Source of the DNA: CBDBCU01 sp965203435
Lineage (GTDB): Bacteria > Chloroflexota > Dehalococcoidia > Lucifugimonadales > UBA3495
Reading direction: 5' to 3'
NCBI GenBank assembly: GCA_965203435.1
Contig: CBDBCU010000001.1
Coordinates: 372,001 to 436,000 of the forward strand
Length of the DNA stretch: 64,000 nt
Each line of letters begins with the position of its first letter. Position 1 is the stretch's first letter. Made by a program: the position numbers and the translations under genes. A model generated the notes under the pieces. The model did no database searches and was not told where the DNA came from. It saw nothing but the letters and a program-made list of their open reading frames with translations. Shown here in pieces: positions 33,205 through 41,861 of the stretch.

Positions 33205-33307
33205 ACCGTCATTCCCGCGCAAGCGGGAATCCAGAAATGCCTGATTGATAGTGGGCTGGTCTTTGGCAGTACCGTCCTGGATTCCCGCTTGCGCGGGAAT
33301 GACGGTA
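33205..33307. repeat. Dispersed MITE-like repeat R2, complete copy
   Basis: Second 103-base copy with ends ACCGTCATTCCCGCGC and its complement, same internal CCAGAAATGCCTGAT as the copy at 28981. Several isolated GGAATGACGGTA fragments follow to about 33372. Confidence 0.9.
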
Positions 33308-33394
33308 GAGAGGCGGCGGGAATGACGGTTGTAGAGGGGCATGACGGTAATATGGGAATGACGGTAAGCCGGTTTGTTGCCCTTGCCCGGCCAT

Positions 33395-33423
33395 TTGCCA
33401 GAACTGCCCTTTAGGTTGATAAT
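33395..33423 (+). promoter_or_regulatory. Promoter of the gatC-like/amidase pair
   Basis: TTGCCA (33395-33400), 17-base spacer, GATAAT (33418-33423), 33 bases before the first start codon. Confidence 0.7.
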
Positions 33424-33456
33424 AGGCGGCGCAATCTGCCTGGCGAGGTGGCCGCT

Positions 33457-33666
33457 ATGCCCGAGGAAAATCCTAATCCCTTGACCCGCGAAGCCTTTGA
33501 CTACCTGGCCCAAGCCGCCGGGTTGGATTTGGCAGATCCCCATTTGGACGAACTCTTTCCCTATGCGCGGAACGCTTTGGCCGGGATGGAACGGTTGCGG
33601 CAAATCCCGGTAACTGATGCCGAGCCGGCTCAGGCTTTCCGCCCGGCCCAACCCTTTCAGGAGTAG
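33457..33666 (+). CDS. GatC/AtzG-like small amidotransferase partner
   Basis: 69 residues, MPEENPNPLTREAFDYLAQA onward, acidic and helical, ending PAQAFRPAQPFQE. The arrangement (helices plus an extended C-terminal tail, directly before a GatA-like amidase) is that of GatC or the AtzG-type stabilising subunit. GAGGTGG lies 6 bases before the ATG; an in-frame GTG three codons upstream is less likely. No gatB is visible. Confidence 0.75.
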   Translation: MPEENPNPLTREAFDYLAQAAGLDLADPHLDELFPYARNALAGMERLRQIPVTDAEPAQAFRPAQPFQE

Positions 33667-33675
33667 GTGAAAGCC

Positions 33676-35088
33676 ATGGACGCCTTGGAGTTATGTTATT
33701 TGAGCGCCGGGGAGCTTGCCCGGCTACTGGACGGCCGGGAAGTTTCCCCGGTGGAAGTCGTTGACGCCCATCTGTCCCGCATTGCGGATACCGAGCCGGT
33801 TCTCAACTCCTTTATTACCCTGCTGCCGGAACACGCCCGGGCCGCGGCGCAGCGGGCCGAAGCGCAAATCCAGGCCGGCCAGTACCGGGGGCCGCTGCAC
33901 GGCATCCCGGTGGGGTTGAAAGACCTGTTCAACACGGCCGGAGTTCGCACCACCTCCGGGTCGCGGCTTTTTGACAACTTCCTCCCGGAGCGGGATTGCA
34001 CCGTGGCCGCCCGCTTTCAGCAGGCCGGGGCCATCCTGCTGGGCAAGCTGAATATGCATCAGTTCGCCTACGGCCCCACCGGGGAAAACTTTGACTACGG
34101 GCATACCCACAATCCCTGGGATCCGGAACGAATTACCGGCGGCTCCAGCGGCGGCTCCGGGGCGGCGACGGCCGCCGGGCAATGCGCCATTACGATGGGC
34201 AGCGACACCGGCGGCTCGGTGCGGATACCGGCCGCCCTGTGCGGCATTGTCGGCCTCAAGCCTACCTATGGCCTGGTCAGCCGGGCCGGGTTGACGCCCT
34301 TGTCCTGGTGTCTCGACCATCCCGGCCCGATGACGCGGACGGTGACCGACGCCGCCTTGACGCTGCAAGTTATTGCCGGCTATGACCCGCAAGACCCGGC
34401 ATCGGCGGATGTAAAGATCCCGGACTATGCCGCCGGCCTGACCGGTTCGATTCAGGGTATCCGCATTGGCGTCCCCCGGGAATACTTTGACGCGCCCCTG
34501 GACACTGAAGTGGCTCAAACGGTAACGGCGGCGATTGCCTTGCTGGAGCAGTTGGGGGCGGAAGTTGCCGAGGTTTCCCTGCCAATGTTCCCGGATTCCC
34601 AGGCCATTTCCGGGACTATTTTGATGGCCGAGGCGGCGGCCTATCATCGGGAACTGCTGGCAAAAGACGGGGATAAACTGGATCCGGCGGTGCGGCTGCG
34701 CTTGGAAGCCGGCCTTTTCGTTACCGCCGCAGACTACTTAAAGGCGCAGCAGTCCCGGGCCCGGTTCAACCGGGAAATGGCCGCTTTGTTCCGGGAAGTG
34801 GATTTGCTGGCCGGCCCGGCGGAACCCATCACCGCCCCGCCTATCCTAGCGGCGGAAGTGGATATTAACGGGCAAAGGGTAGGAACTACGGCGGCTCTGA
34901 CCCAATACACCCGGCCCTACAACATCAGCGGCTCCCCGGCTATTTCCTTGCCTTGCGGCTTTTCCGCCAGCGGAATGCCCATCGGCTTGCAGCTGGCCGG
35001 GAAACCCTTTGCCGAGGCCGCGGTTTTGCAAGCGGCCTATGCCTACGAACAGGCTACCGATTGGCATACCCGCCGCCCGCCGATTTAG
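33676..35088 (+). CDS. Amidase signature enzyme, GatA-like
   Basis: 470 residues of the Ser-cisSer-Lys amidase family: catalytic lysine in GIPVGLKDLFNT (about residue 78), GGSSGGSGAATAAGQ and the serine in GSDTGGSVRIPAALCGIVGL with KPTYG. It could be the glutaminase subunit of aminoacyl-tRNA amidotransferase, releasing ammonia from glutamine. With no GatB beside it and an AtzG-like partner it may instead hydrolyse a small amide or biuret-like compound. The ATG at 33676 is chosen; a GTG three codons earlier is possible. Confidence 0.88.
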   Translation: MDALELCYLSAGELARLLDGREVSPVEVVDAHLSRIADTEPVLNSFITLLPEHARAAAQRAEAQIQAGQYRGPLHGIPVGLKDLFNTAGVRTTSGSRLFDNFLPERDCTVAARFQQAGAILLGKLNMHQFAYGPTGENFDYGHTHNPWDPERITGGSSGGSGAATAAGQCAITMGSDTGGSVRIPAALCGIVGLKPTYGLVSRAGLTPLSWCLDHPGPMTRTVTDAALTLQVIAGYDPQDPASADVKIPDYAAGLTGSIQGIRIGVPREYFDAPLDTEVAQTVTAAIALLEQLGAEVAEVSLPMFPDSQAISGTILMAEAAAYHRELLAKDGDKLDPAVRLRLEAGLFVTAADYLKAQQSRARFNREMAALFREVDLLAGPAEPITAPPILAAEVDINGQRVGTTAALTQYTRPYNISGSPAISLPCGFSASGMPIGLQLAGKPFAEAAVLQAAYAYEQATDWHTRRPPI

Positions 35089-35148
35089 CGTATAATGACC
35101 GGCGGCAAATCCCATTCCAGCCCTATTTGACCCGGAGCAGTTTAACCC

Positions 35149-35922
35149 TTGCCCGCCATAACCGCCGTAACCTTTGACCTGTGGCAAACCCTGCTGCTGG
35201 ATAGCCCGGAAGTGGGGCGCGTCCGCACTCAGGCCCGGTTGGAGGGCGCGCAGGAAGCCTTGGGGAAAGCCGGGGAAATACACCGCCGGGAAGTTATTGA
35301 AACGGCTTATCAGGACTGCGCCCGCCGCTGCCAGGAAATCCGGGAGGGGCTGACCGATATTAGCTTTCCGGAGCAGGTGGCGCTGTTTGTCGACGGTATC
35401 CGTCCCGGATTGGCGGCCCGGCTGCCGGCGGCGGCGTTGCAGGAAATCACCGTGGCCTACAGCGACGCCTTTTTTGAGCATCCGCCGCGGCCGCATCCGG
35501 CGGCGGTGACGGCTTTGCGGCAGGTCAAGGCTAGGGGTTTCCGCCTGGGGCTGATTTCCAATACCGGAATGACGCCGGGGGTGGCTTTCCGCCGTTTTAT
35601 GGCCCAGCACGGGCTGCTGGACTATTTTGACGCCTTGACCTTTTCCGACGAGGTAAAGGTAGCCAAGCCCGCGCCGGAGATTTTTCTGCGGACTTTGCGC
35701 GCCCTGGACGCCGTCCCGGCCCAAGCCATTCATATCGGCGACCATCCGATTACCGATGTTATGGGCGCTCGAGGCTGCGGCCTTAAAACCGTCTGGATTG
35801 AGGGCTTTTACGAAAGAGCCGCCTTTGCCGACCCGGAGGTCCAACCGGATGTGTCGGTAGCGGATTTGGGCGATACGGCCGCGGCCGTTGAGCAACTGGC
35901 CGGCGGCGCGGCCGCTGCTTGA
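35149..35922 (+). CDS. HAD family hydrolase
   Basis: 257 residues. Motif I TFDLWQTLLLD (DxWxT, a HAD variant), motif II serine in LISNTGMTPG, motif III KPAPEIF (VAKPAPEIFLR) and motif IV IGDHPITDVMGARGCG. It is a cytosolic phosphatase or dehalogenase-type enzyme; the substrate is unknown. TTG start with CGGAGCAG about 9 bases upstream. It precedes the trehalose-phosphate-synthase-like gene by 54 bases, so a sugar phosphate substrate is conceivable. Confidence 0.85.
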   Translation: MPAITAVTFDLWQTLLLDSPEVGRVRTQARLEGAQEALGKAGEIHRREVIETAYQDCARRCQEIREGLTDISFPEQVALFVDGIRPGLAARLPAAALQEITVAYSDAFFEHPPRPHPAAVTALRQVKARGFRLGLISNTGMTPGVAFRRFMAQHGLLDYFDALTFSDEVKVAKPAPEIFLRTLRALDAVPAQAIHIGDHPITDVMGARGCGLKTVWIEGFYERAAFADPEVQPDVSVADLGDTAAAVEQLAGGAAAA

Positions 35923-35976
35923 CCAGGCCCATGCCTTACCTTAATCGGGAATTAGAAAGTCCCCGGGGAACCTTTT

Positions 35977-37461
35977 ATGGCTGACCTGCGCCAATTGTGC
36001 GACAACCTGCTGAGCCGCCGCTCCCTGATCCTGGGCAGCAACCGGGGCCCGGTAGAACATTATCTGACCCCGGACGGCCGCTTGGAGGCCCGCCGCGGCA
36101 ATGCCGGCATTGTAACCGCCCTCAGCAGCCTGGCGCAGACCGCCCCTTTTACCTGGGTTTCCAGCGCTATGGGCGAGGGCGACCGCCGGATTGCCGATAG
36201 CGGCGATCCTTGCCCCTCGCCCCTGCCCGGCCACCGCATAAACCTGCGTTATGTCGTTACGCCGCGGCGGGTCTATCACAAGCATTACAATGTGCTGTGC
36301 AATCCGCTGCTGTGGTTTTTGCAGCACTATATGTGGCATCCGCCCTACAATCCCAATGTGGACGCCGCCGTCCACGACGCTTGGGAAAACGGCTATCGGC
36401 CGGTTAATCAAGCCTTTGCCCGGCAGGTGGCGGAACAGGCCCGGCAGAACGACCGGCCGCCGGTGGTTATCGGTCACGACTATCATCTCTATCTGCTGCC
36501 GGAATACGCCCGGCAGGAATTGCCCGACGCGATTATTCAGCATTACATTCATATTCCCTGGCCCACGCCGCGTTACTGGCAGTTGATCCCGTCCTACATC
36601 GGCCGGCAAATCTGCGCCGCCCTGTGCTGCGCCGACATTGTGGGCTTTCAGACGCCGCAAGACCGGCGGAGCTTTCTGGACACGGTCGAGGAATTGCTGC
36701 CGGATGCCAGCATTGACCGGGCGGCCGGCTTGGTACATTGCGGCGGCCGCACTACCCGGATCCGGGTCTATCCGGTATCGATCAATTCGGGGGAAGTGCG
36801 CCGCATCGCCGCATCGCCCCGGGCGGTGGAATATGCGGAACGGCTGCGGGCCGCCCATCCCGGGGCCCTTATTGTACGGATTGACCGGGCCGAACCCAAC
36901 AAAAATGTGGTGCGGGGTTTTCGCGCTTATGAACTGCTTTTGTCCCGCCATCCGGAACTGGTGGGGCGGGTCAGCTTTCTGGCCTTTCTGGTACCCTCCC
37001 GAACCCACATCCGCCAGTACCAGCGTTATCTGGAGGAAATCAAGCAAATCGTCGAGCAGATAAACCGGGCCTATGGCACGGTGGATTGGCAGCCCATTGC
37101 CCTCTATATGGAAAACAACTACACCCAGGCCCTGGCCGGGATGAAGTTGTATGACGCCCTGCTGGTCAATACCCTGCTGGAAGGGATGAACCTGGTGGCC
37201 AAGGAAGGGCCGGTAGTCAACGCCCGGGACGGAGTTCTAATCCTTTCCGAAAGCAGCGGCGCTTACCCGCAGTTGCGGGAGGGCGCTCTGCCGGTAGCCC
37301 CCGCCGATGTGGAGGGGACAATGCAAGCCATGTACCAAGCTCTTATGATGTCCCCGGAGGAACGGAAACGGCGGGCCGCTATCCTGGCGGCGGCGGTATG
37401 CCGGGAGGACCTTAACCACTGGATTTGCCGCCAGTTGGCGGATATTGCCGAGCTGCTTTAA
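35977..37461 (+). CDS. GT20 trehalose-6-phosphate synthase-like glycosyltransferase
   Basis: 494 residues of retaining family GT20: N-terminal ILGSNRGPVEHYLTPDGRLE, GNAGIVTALSSL, VIGHDYHLYLLPEYARQE, YIHIPWPTPRYWQLIP and VNTLLEGMNLVAKEGPVVNA. The phosphate-binding region VRIDRAEPNKNVVRGFRAYE differs from the E. coli OtsA RLDYxKG form, so the donor or acceptor may be changed (for example glucosylglycerol phosphate). The product should be an osmoprotectant. No adjacent OtsB phosphatase is clear, though a HAD gene is just upstream. Confidence 0.87.
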   Translation: MADLRQLCDNLLSRRSLILGSNRGPVEHYLTPDGRLEARRGNAGIVTALSSLAQTAPFTWVSSAMGEGDRRIADSGDPCPSPLPGHRINLRYVVTPRRVYHKHYNVLCNPLLWFLQHYMWHPPYNPNVDAAVHDAWENGYRPVNQAFARQVAEQARQNDRPPVVIGHDYHLYLLPEYARQELPDAIIQHYIHIPWPTPRYWQLIPSYIGRQICAALCCADIVGFQTPQDRRSFLDTVEELLPDASIDRAAGLVHCGGRTTRIRVYPVSINSGEVRRIAASPRAVEYAERLRAAHPGALIVRIDRAEPNKNVVRGFRAYELLLSRHPELVGRVSFLAFLVPSRTHIRQYQRYLEEIKQIVEQINRAYGTVDWQPIALYMENNYTQALAGMKLYDALLVNTLLEGMNLVAKEGPVVNARDGVLILSESSGAYPQLREGALPVAPADVEGTMQAMYQALMMSPEERKRRAAILAAAVCREDLNHWICRQLADIAELL

Positions 37462-37492
37462 CCCAGCCATCGCTCAGGTCAGGAGAAGATCG

Positions 37493-38077
37493 TTGATTGA
37501 GGATCCCTTTTACGGGCCGTTGCCGGAGGGGGAACGCCCGGACTTGATGCTTTACATCTTTCCCCACTTGCCGGAGTTTCTGGCCGTGGATTTGCGGGCG
37601 GCCCTTTCCCCGAAAGTGGTTCTGCTGCATACCGACGCGGTTTTTCAGGAACGGTTTTTCCACTTTCTGGAAACCGAGTTCGCCGCGGTTATGCGGGATG
37701 ACGGCGGCTTTCCCTTTGCCCATCTGATTAACCTGCCGCTGCGTCTGGAGGAAGTTACCCGCAGCGTGGCGATGTCGGTCATAATGGAGCATCTGGAACT
37801 GCCGCCCCCGGAAAGGGAGGAGGATTGGCCCACGGTAGTGGTGCTGGTCGTCAGCGGCGGCGCCCTGGCCATGCACTCGGAGCGGTTGCGGCACAGCCTG
37901 CGGGAACTGCTGCAAGCCAGCCCCGGCGACCCTTACCTGGACGAATGGGAAAAGGTGTTGTCCCGCCTGATCGCCGCGGAAAATGCCCAGCTGCAAAAGC
38001 TCAGTCAGCAGGAATTGACGGAGGCGATGCGGGACGATTCTCCGGATTACTTTACCCTCTGGGAGAATCGCAACTGA
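37493..38077 (+). CDS. Unknown protein linked to the GT20 enzyme
   Basis: 194 residues from a TTG at 37493 with AGGAG 7-8 bases upstream, 31 bases after the GT20 gene. Soluble alpha/beta-looking chain with LIEDPFYGPLPEGERPDLML, VVLLHTDAVFQERFFHFLE, VVLVVSGGALAMHSERLRHS and a charged helical C-terminus. I do not recognise the family. Close spacing to the GT20 gene and to a phosphoesterase (3 bases downstream) suggests one transcript. Confidence 0.7.
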   Translation: MIEDPFYGPLPEGERPDLMLYIFPHLPEFLAVDLRAALSPKVVLLHTDAVFQERFFHFLETEFAAVMRDDGGFPFAHLINLPLRLEEVTRSVAMSVIMEHLELPPPEREEDWPTVVVLVVSGGALAMHSERLRHSLRELLQASPGDPYLDEWEKVLSRLIAAENAQLQKLSQQELTEAMRDDSPDYFTLWENRN

Positions 38078-38080
38078 TTT

Positions 38081-38653
38081 ATGCGTTATGTAGGGCTGAT
38101 TTCCGACACCCACAGCGCCGGCAGCGGCCGGGATTTGCCGGCCGCCATATTGGACGCCCTGACCGGGGTGGACCTGATTCTGCACTGCGGCGACCTGGAG
38201 TGCCTGGGCGTGTTGGACTATCTGGAAACGGTGGCTCCGGTCTTGGCGGTGCGCGGTTATGAAGATCCGGTCGAGGCCGGCGGCCGGCTGGCGGCAACCA
38301 CCCGGGTGGTAACGGTGGAGCAGGTGAATATCGGAATGGTTCACGATATACAGTGGCCTACGCCGCGGATTGCCACTACTCCGGAGGGCACCGGGCTGGT
38401 TTTCCCGCCGGGCCGGGCCGCCGAGCTGCTGACCCGCAAGTTCGGGCAAGGGGTGGATGTGGTGGTCTTTGGGGATACCCACGAGGAACTGGTCTGCTGG
38501 TGGGATGGCATCCTGCTGATTAACCCGGGCAGTCCCACTTATCCGGGCCGGCGGCATCAGCCGGGTAGTTTGGGAACTATTGCCCGGCTGAAAATTGACG
38601 GGCGGGCGGTAGCCGTGGAAATGGTGAGCCTGGAGGGAATTAACATGGATTAA
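38081..38653 (+). CDS. YfcE/MJ0936-type metallophosphoesterase
   Basis: 190 residues with metal-binding motifs GLISDTHS (DxH, residues 6-12), LILHCGDLE, a GYED substitution of the usual GNxD/E, MVHDIQ and FGDTHEE with NPGSPTYPG near the C-terminus. It should be a dinuclear-metal phosphodiesterase. The usual VxGNCD is VRGYED, so one metal or substrate contact may differ. It ends in an inverted-repeat arm (38643-38669). Confidence 0.87.
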   Translation: MRYVGLISDTHSAGSGRDLPAAILDALTGVDLILHCGDLECLGVLDYLETVAPVLAVRGYEDPVEAGGRLAATTRVVTVEQVNIGMVHDIQWPTPRIATTPEGTGLVFPPGRAAELLTRKFGQGVDVVVFGDTHEELVCWWDGILLINPGSPTYPGRRHQPGSLGTIARLKIDGRAVAVEMVSLEGINMD

Positions 38654-38752
38654 CAGGATATACAGGATTCTTGTATCTGCTGAGAACGGTTCTGGACGTC
38701 AATGACCTTTCCCAGCAGCCAACTAAATCCTGTATATCCTGCTAATCCATGT
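38643..38752. repeat. Inverted repeat pair spanning a phosphoesterase stop codon
   Basis: 27-base arms, 38643-38669 (ACATGGATTAACAGGATATA...) and 38726-38752, match at 26 of 27 positions around a 56-base centre. The left arm supplies the last three codons and stop of the gene. It may act as a terminator for the convergent pyrophosphatase gene, or be a mobile repeat captured as coding sequence. Confidence 0.88.
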
Positions 38753-38784
38753 CTGAATCCGTCCCCGGCGGCCGGGGAAAGGGG

Positions 38785-40866
38785 TTACAGGGCAATCAGG
38801 CCGGAGCCGAATACCGGGGCGAATACCAGGGACACGATCGCCATCAGTTTCAGCAGGATGTTCAGGGACGGGCCGGAAGTGTCCTTAAAGGGATCGCCGA
38901 CGACATCGCCCTCGACCGCCGCCTTGTGGGCCTCGGAACCCTTGCCGCCGAAGTTGCCCAACTCCACATACTTTTTGGCGTTGTCCCAAGCCCCGCCGGC
39001 GCTGGCCATCATTATCGCCAGCATAAACCCGGCGGCGATAGCGCCAATCAGCAGCCCGCCCAGGGCCGCCTGCCCCAGGATAAAGCCGGTAGCCAGCGGC
39101 GCAATGACGGCCATTAAGCCGGGCAGGATCATCTCCCGCAGAGCGCCCCGGGTGCTGATGTCCACGCAGCGGGCCGAGTCGGGTTTAGCGTCGGCCGCGC
39201 CCTCCAGCAGGCCGGGAATTTCCCGGAACTGCCGCCGTACTTCGTCCACGATGCCCTGGGCCGCCCGCCCTACCGCCTGCATGGTCAGGGCGGAAAAGAT
39301 GAAAGGCAGCATCGCGCCGATGACTACGCCTACCAGGATCTGCGGCTCCAGCAGGTTGATGCCCTCGACATTAGGGTTCAACTTGCCATCCGCCCCCAGG
39401 GTAATCAACCCGGTGCTGACCGAATAGGCCGCCAGCAGGGCCAAGGCGGTCAAGGCCGCCGACCCGATGGCAAAGCCCTTGCCGGTGGCGGCGGTGGTGT
39501 TGCCCAGGGCGTCCAGGGCGTCGGTGCGTTCCCGTACCTGCGGCTCCAATTGCGCCTGTTCCGCAATGCCGCCGGCGTTGTCAGCCACCGGCCCATAGGC
39601 ATCGGTTGCCAGGGTAATGCCCAGAGTGGAAAGCAGGCCCACCCCGGCCAGGGCTACGCCGTAGAACCCGGCCAGCCAGTAAGCCAGCAGGATGGCAATG
39701 GATACGCAGATGACCGGAATCAAAGTGCTGAGCATCCCGGTGGCAATGCCGCTGATGATGACCGTGGCCGCCCCGGTTTGGGAGGATTCCGATACCCGCT
39801 GGGTCGGCTTGTAGCTGTAGGAAGTGTAGTATTCGGTAGCCAGGCCGATAATCGTTCCGGCCACCAAGCCGGCCACGACGCAGCCGAACCAGTACCAGTT
39901 ATTGGTGATGGTGAGGGTCAGGATAGCGGCGAAAATTATCAGGAGGCCGCCGGCGGCGAATATGCCGTAGCGCAAAGCCCAGAGCAGCCGCTCAAAGTCG
40001 GCCTGCTCGCCGCTCCGCACCAGGAAAGTCCCCAGGATGGCGGCGATAATGCCGGCTCCGGCCAGCAGCAGGGGGAACAAGGCTTGGGTCAACTCCGTTC
40101 CCTGCATCGCAAAGAGCGTCCCGGCGCCCACCAGGGCAATGGCGGAGATGATGCTGCCTACATAGGACTCGAACAGGTCCGCGCCCATTCCGGCCACATC
40201 GCCCACATTGTCGCCCACATTGTCGGCAATTACGCCGGGATTGCGGGGGTCATCCTCCGGAATGCCGGCCTCTACCTTGCCTACCAGGTCTGACCCCACA
40301 TCGGCGGCTTTGGTGAAAATCCCGCCGCCGACCCGGGCAAAGAGGGCAATGGAACTGGCCCCAAAGCCGAACCCGGCCACCGCGCTGATGTCCTGGAAAA
40401 TCAGGTAGAGGATGCTGACCCCCAGCAGGCCGATGCCGACTACGGTTATTCCCATCACCGAGCCGCTGGAAAAGGCGACGCGCAGGGCCGGGTTCAAGCC
40501 CCGCATCGCGGCGGCGGCGGTGCGGACATTGGCCCGAACCGCCACATTCATCCCGACGAAACCGGCCAGCCCGGAGCAAATCGTGCCTACTACATAGGAT
40601 ATGGCCGTGGCCGGCGCGCCCAGGCGGTGGGTAAAGAGGGTGTAGTCCAGCACCGCCAGGACGATGGTGACGGCGATGACCAAGGGCAGCAGGGCCAGAT
40701 ATTCCCGGCGCAAAAAAGCCGACGCCCCGGCGCGGATGGCGTCGCCGATTTCGATCATTCGGGCATTGCCCCGGTCGGCCCCAATCACGCGATAGGCCAT
40801 AAGGGCCGCAAATACAAGGGCAATCACCCCGGCCGCCAGGGGCAGGATAATCAGGTTGGCTTCCAT
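38785..40866 (-). CDS. hppA: Membrane-bound ion-translocating pyrophosphatase
   Basis: Hydrolyses pyrophosphate and pumps H+ (or Na+) across the membrane; 693 residues with about 16 hydrophobic helices. The substrate site shows DVGSDLVGKVEAGIPEDDPR, DNVGDNVGDVAGMGADLFES and, near the C-terminus, GGAWDNAKKYVELG. In GNTTAATGKGFAIGSAAL the alanine position typical of K+-dependent enzymes is kept, so K+ dependence is predicted; H+ versus Na+ selectivity cannot be decided. Start at ATG 40866 with AGAGGT upstream; an earlier in-frame start 16 codons upstream lacks homology. Confidence 0.95.
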   Translation of the reverse strand: MEANLIILPLAAGVIALVFAALMAYRVIGADRGNARMIEIGDAIRAGASAFLRREYLALLPLVIAVTIVLAVLDYTLFTHRLGAPATAISYVVGTICSGLAGFVGMNVAVRANVRTAAAAMRGLNPALRVAFSSGSVMGITVVGIGLLGVSILYLIFQDISAVAGFGFGASSIALFARVGGGIFTKAADVGSDLVGKVEAGIPEDDPRNPGVIADNVGDNVGDVAGMGADLFESYVGSIISAIALVGAGTLFAMQGTELTQALFPLLLAGAGIIAAILGTFLVRSGEQADFERLLWALRYGIFAAGGLLIIFAAILTLTITNNWYWFGCVVAGLVAGTIIGLATEYYTSYSYKPTQRVSESSQTGAATVIISGIATGMLSTLIPVICVSIAILLAYWLAGFYGVALAGVGLLSTLGITLATDAYGPVADNAGGIAEQAQLEPQVRERTDALDALGNTTAATGKGFAIGSAALTALALLAAYSVSTGLITLGADGKLNPNVEGINLLEPQILVGVVIGAMLPFIFSALTMQAVGRAAQGIVDEVRRQFREIPGLLEGAADAKPDSARCVDISTRGALREMILPGLMAVIAPLATGFILGQAALGGLLIGAIAAGFMLAIMMASAGGAWDNAKKYVELGNFGGKGSEAHKAAVEGDVVGDPFKDTSGPSLNILLKLMAIVSLVFAPVFGSGLIAL

Positions 40867-40904
40867 ACAAGATACCTCTACGGATGCTGGGATTAAGCGT
40901 TGGC

Positions 40905-40933
40905 AACTTATCATATAGGCTTGGGGGTGTCAA
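40905..40933 (-). promoter_or_regulatory. Candidate hppA promoter
   Basis: Minus strand TTGACA (40928-40933), 17-base spacer, TAAGTT (40905-40910). The -10 is weak; an overlapping TATGAT has poor spacing. Confidence 0.5.
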
Positions 40934-40966
40934 CTTGCCGGATCCATTCGGTAACAGGGCGCCACT

Positions 40967-40995
40967 CCGCTTATCCTGAACTTATCAAAGGACGA
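40967..40995. repeat. Dispersed repeat R1, diverged copy
   Basis: CCGCTTATCCTGAACTTATC then AAAGGACGA, a diverged inverse-orientation copy upstream of the SDR gene. Confidence 0.75.
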
Positions 40996-41081
40996 ATACC
41001 CGGTAGTCGAATGGAGCCGGCCCTTCCCCAATGTGTTAAAGTAACCCCCAACGGAAAGTTTGTAAGGCAGGCAGGCAAGGG

Positions 41082-41855
41082 ATGAAGGCGGCGCAACTTT
41101 TTGACTTGAGCGGCAAGGTAGCCATCGTAACTGGCGGCAACGGCGGCATTGGCTTGGGGATGGCTAAAGGTCTGGCCGGGGCCGGGGCGGATCTGGCCAT
41201 CGCCGCCCGGGACGCCGCCAAGACGGCCCAAGCCGTGCAGGAAATCGAAGCCCTGGGCGTCCGCGCGGTCGGCTTGAGCGTGGATGTTACCGATGAAGCG
41301 CAAATCCGCCGGATGGCGGCCGATACGGTGGCCGCCCTGGGCCGGGTGGACATCCTGGTCAACAATGCCGGCACGGTGGTGCGGAAGTCTCCGGAGGAAA
41401 CTACTATCGAGGAGTGGGATACGGTTTTTGCGGTGAACCTGCGCGCCGCTTTTCTGGCGGCCAAGGCCGTTTATCCCCGGATGAAAGAGCAGGGCGGCGG
41501 CAAAATCATCGGCATCGGCTCCATGTATTCCCTTTTTGGCGGCGGGGGCAGCGGCGCGCCCTATTCGGCCAGCAAAGGCGGGATGGTGCAGTTGGCGAAA
41601 AGCCTGGCCGTAGCCTGGGCCAAAGACAACATCCAATCCAACGCCATCTTGCCCGGCTGGTTTATGACTACCCTGACCTCGGATATTCCGGTCAACCAGC
41701 CGGAGCGGTACGAAATGATCAGCCGCCGTATTCCGACCGGCCGCTGGGGCGAGGCTGAGGAATTGCAGGGGGCGGTCATTTTTCTGTCAGCCCCGGCCTC
41801 GGATTATGTAACCGGGGCGGTCATTACCGTGGATGGCGGCTATTCGGTGATGTAG
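41082..41855 (+). CDS. SDR family oxidoreductase
   Basis: 257 residues: IVTGGNGGIGLGMA cofactor loop near residue 17, LVNNAGTVVR, serine region GIGSMYSLFG, YSASKGG catalytic motif, LPGWFMTTLTSDI and the C-terminal DYVTGAVITVDGGYSVM. Sequence style resembles gluconate 5-dehydrogenase / 2-deoxygluconate 3-dehydrogenase enzymes, but the substrate is inference. It converges with the acetamidase gene 6 bases away. Confidence 0.9.
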   Translation: MKAAQLFDLSGKVAIVTGGNGGIGLGMAKGLAGAGADLAIAARDAAKTAQAVQEIEALGVRAVGLSVDVTDEAQIRRMAADTVAALGRVDILVNNAGTVVRKSPEETTIEEWDTVFAVNLRAAFLAAKAVYPRMKEQGGGKIIGIGSMYSLFGGGGSGAPYSASKGGMVQLAKSLAVAWAKDNIQSNAILPGWFMTTLTSDIPVNQPERYEMISRRIPTGRWGEAEELQGAVIFLSAPASDYVTGAVITVDGGYSVM

Positions 41856-41861
41856 CAGTCC

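Noticed and set aside
35091..35096. TATAAT before the HAD hydrolase gene
   Set aside because: No suitable -35 and no TGn extension; position near a gene junction makes chance occurrence likely.
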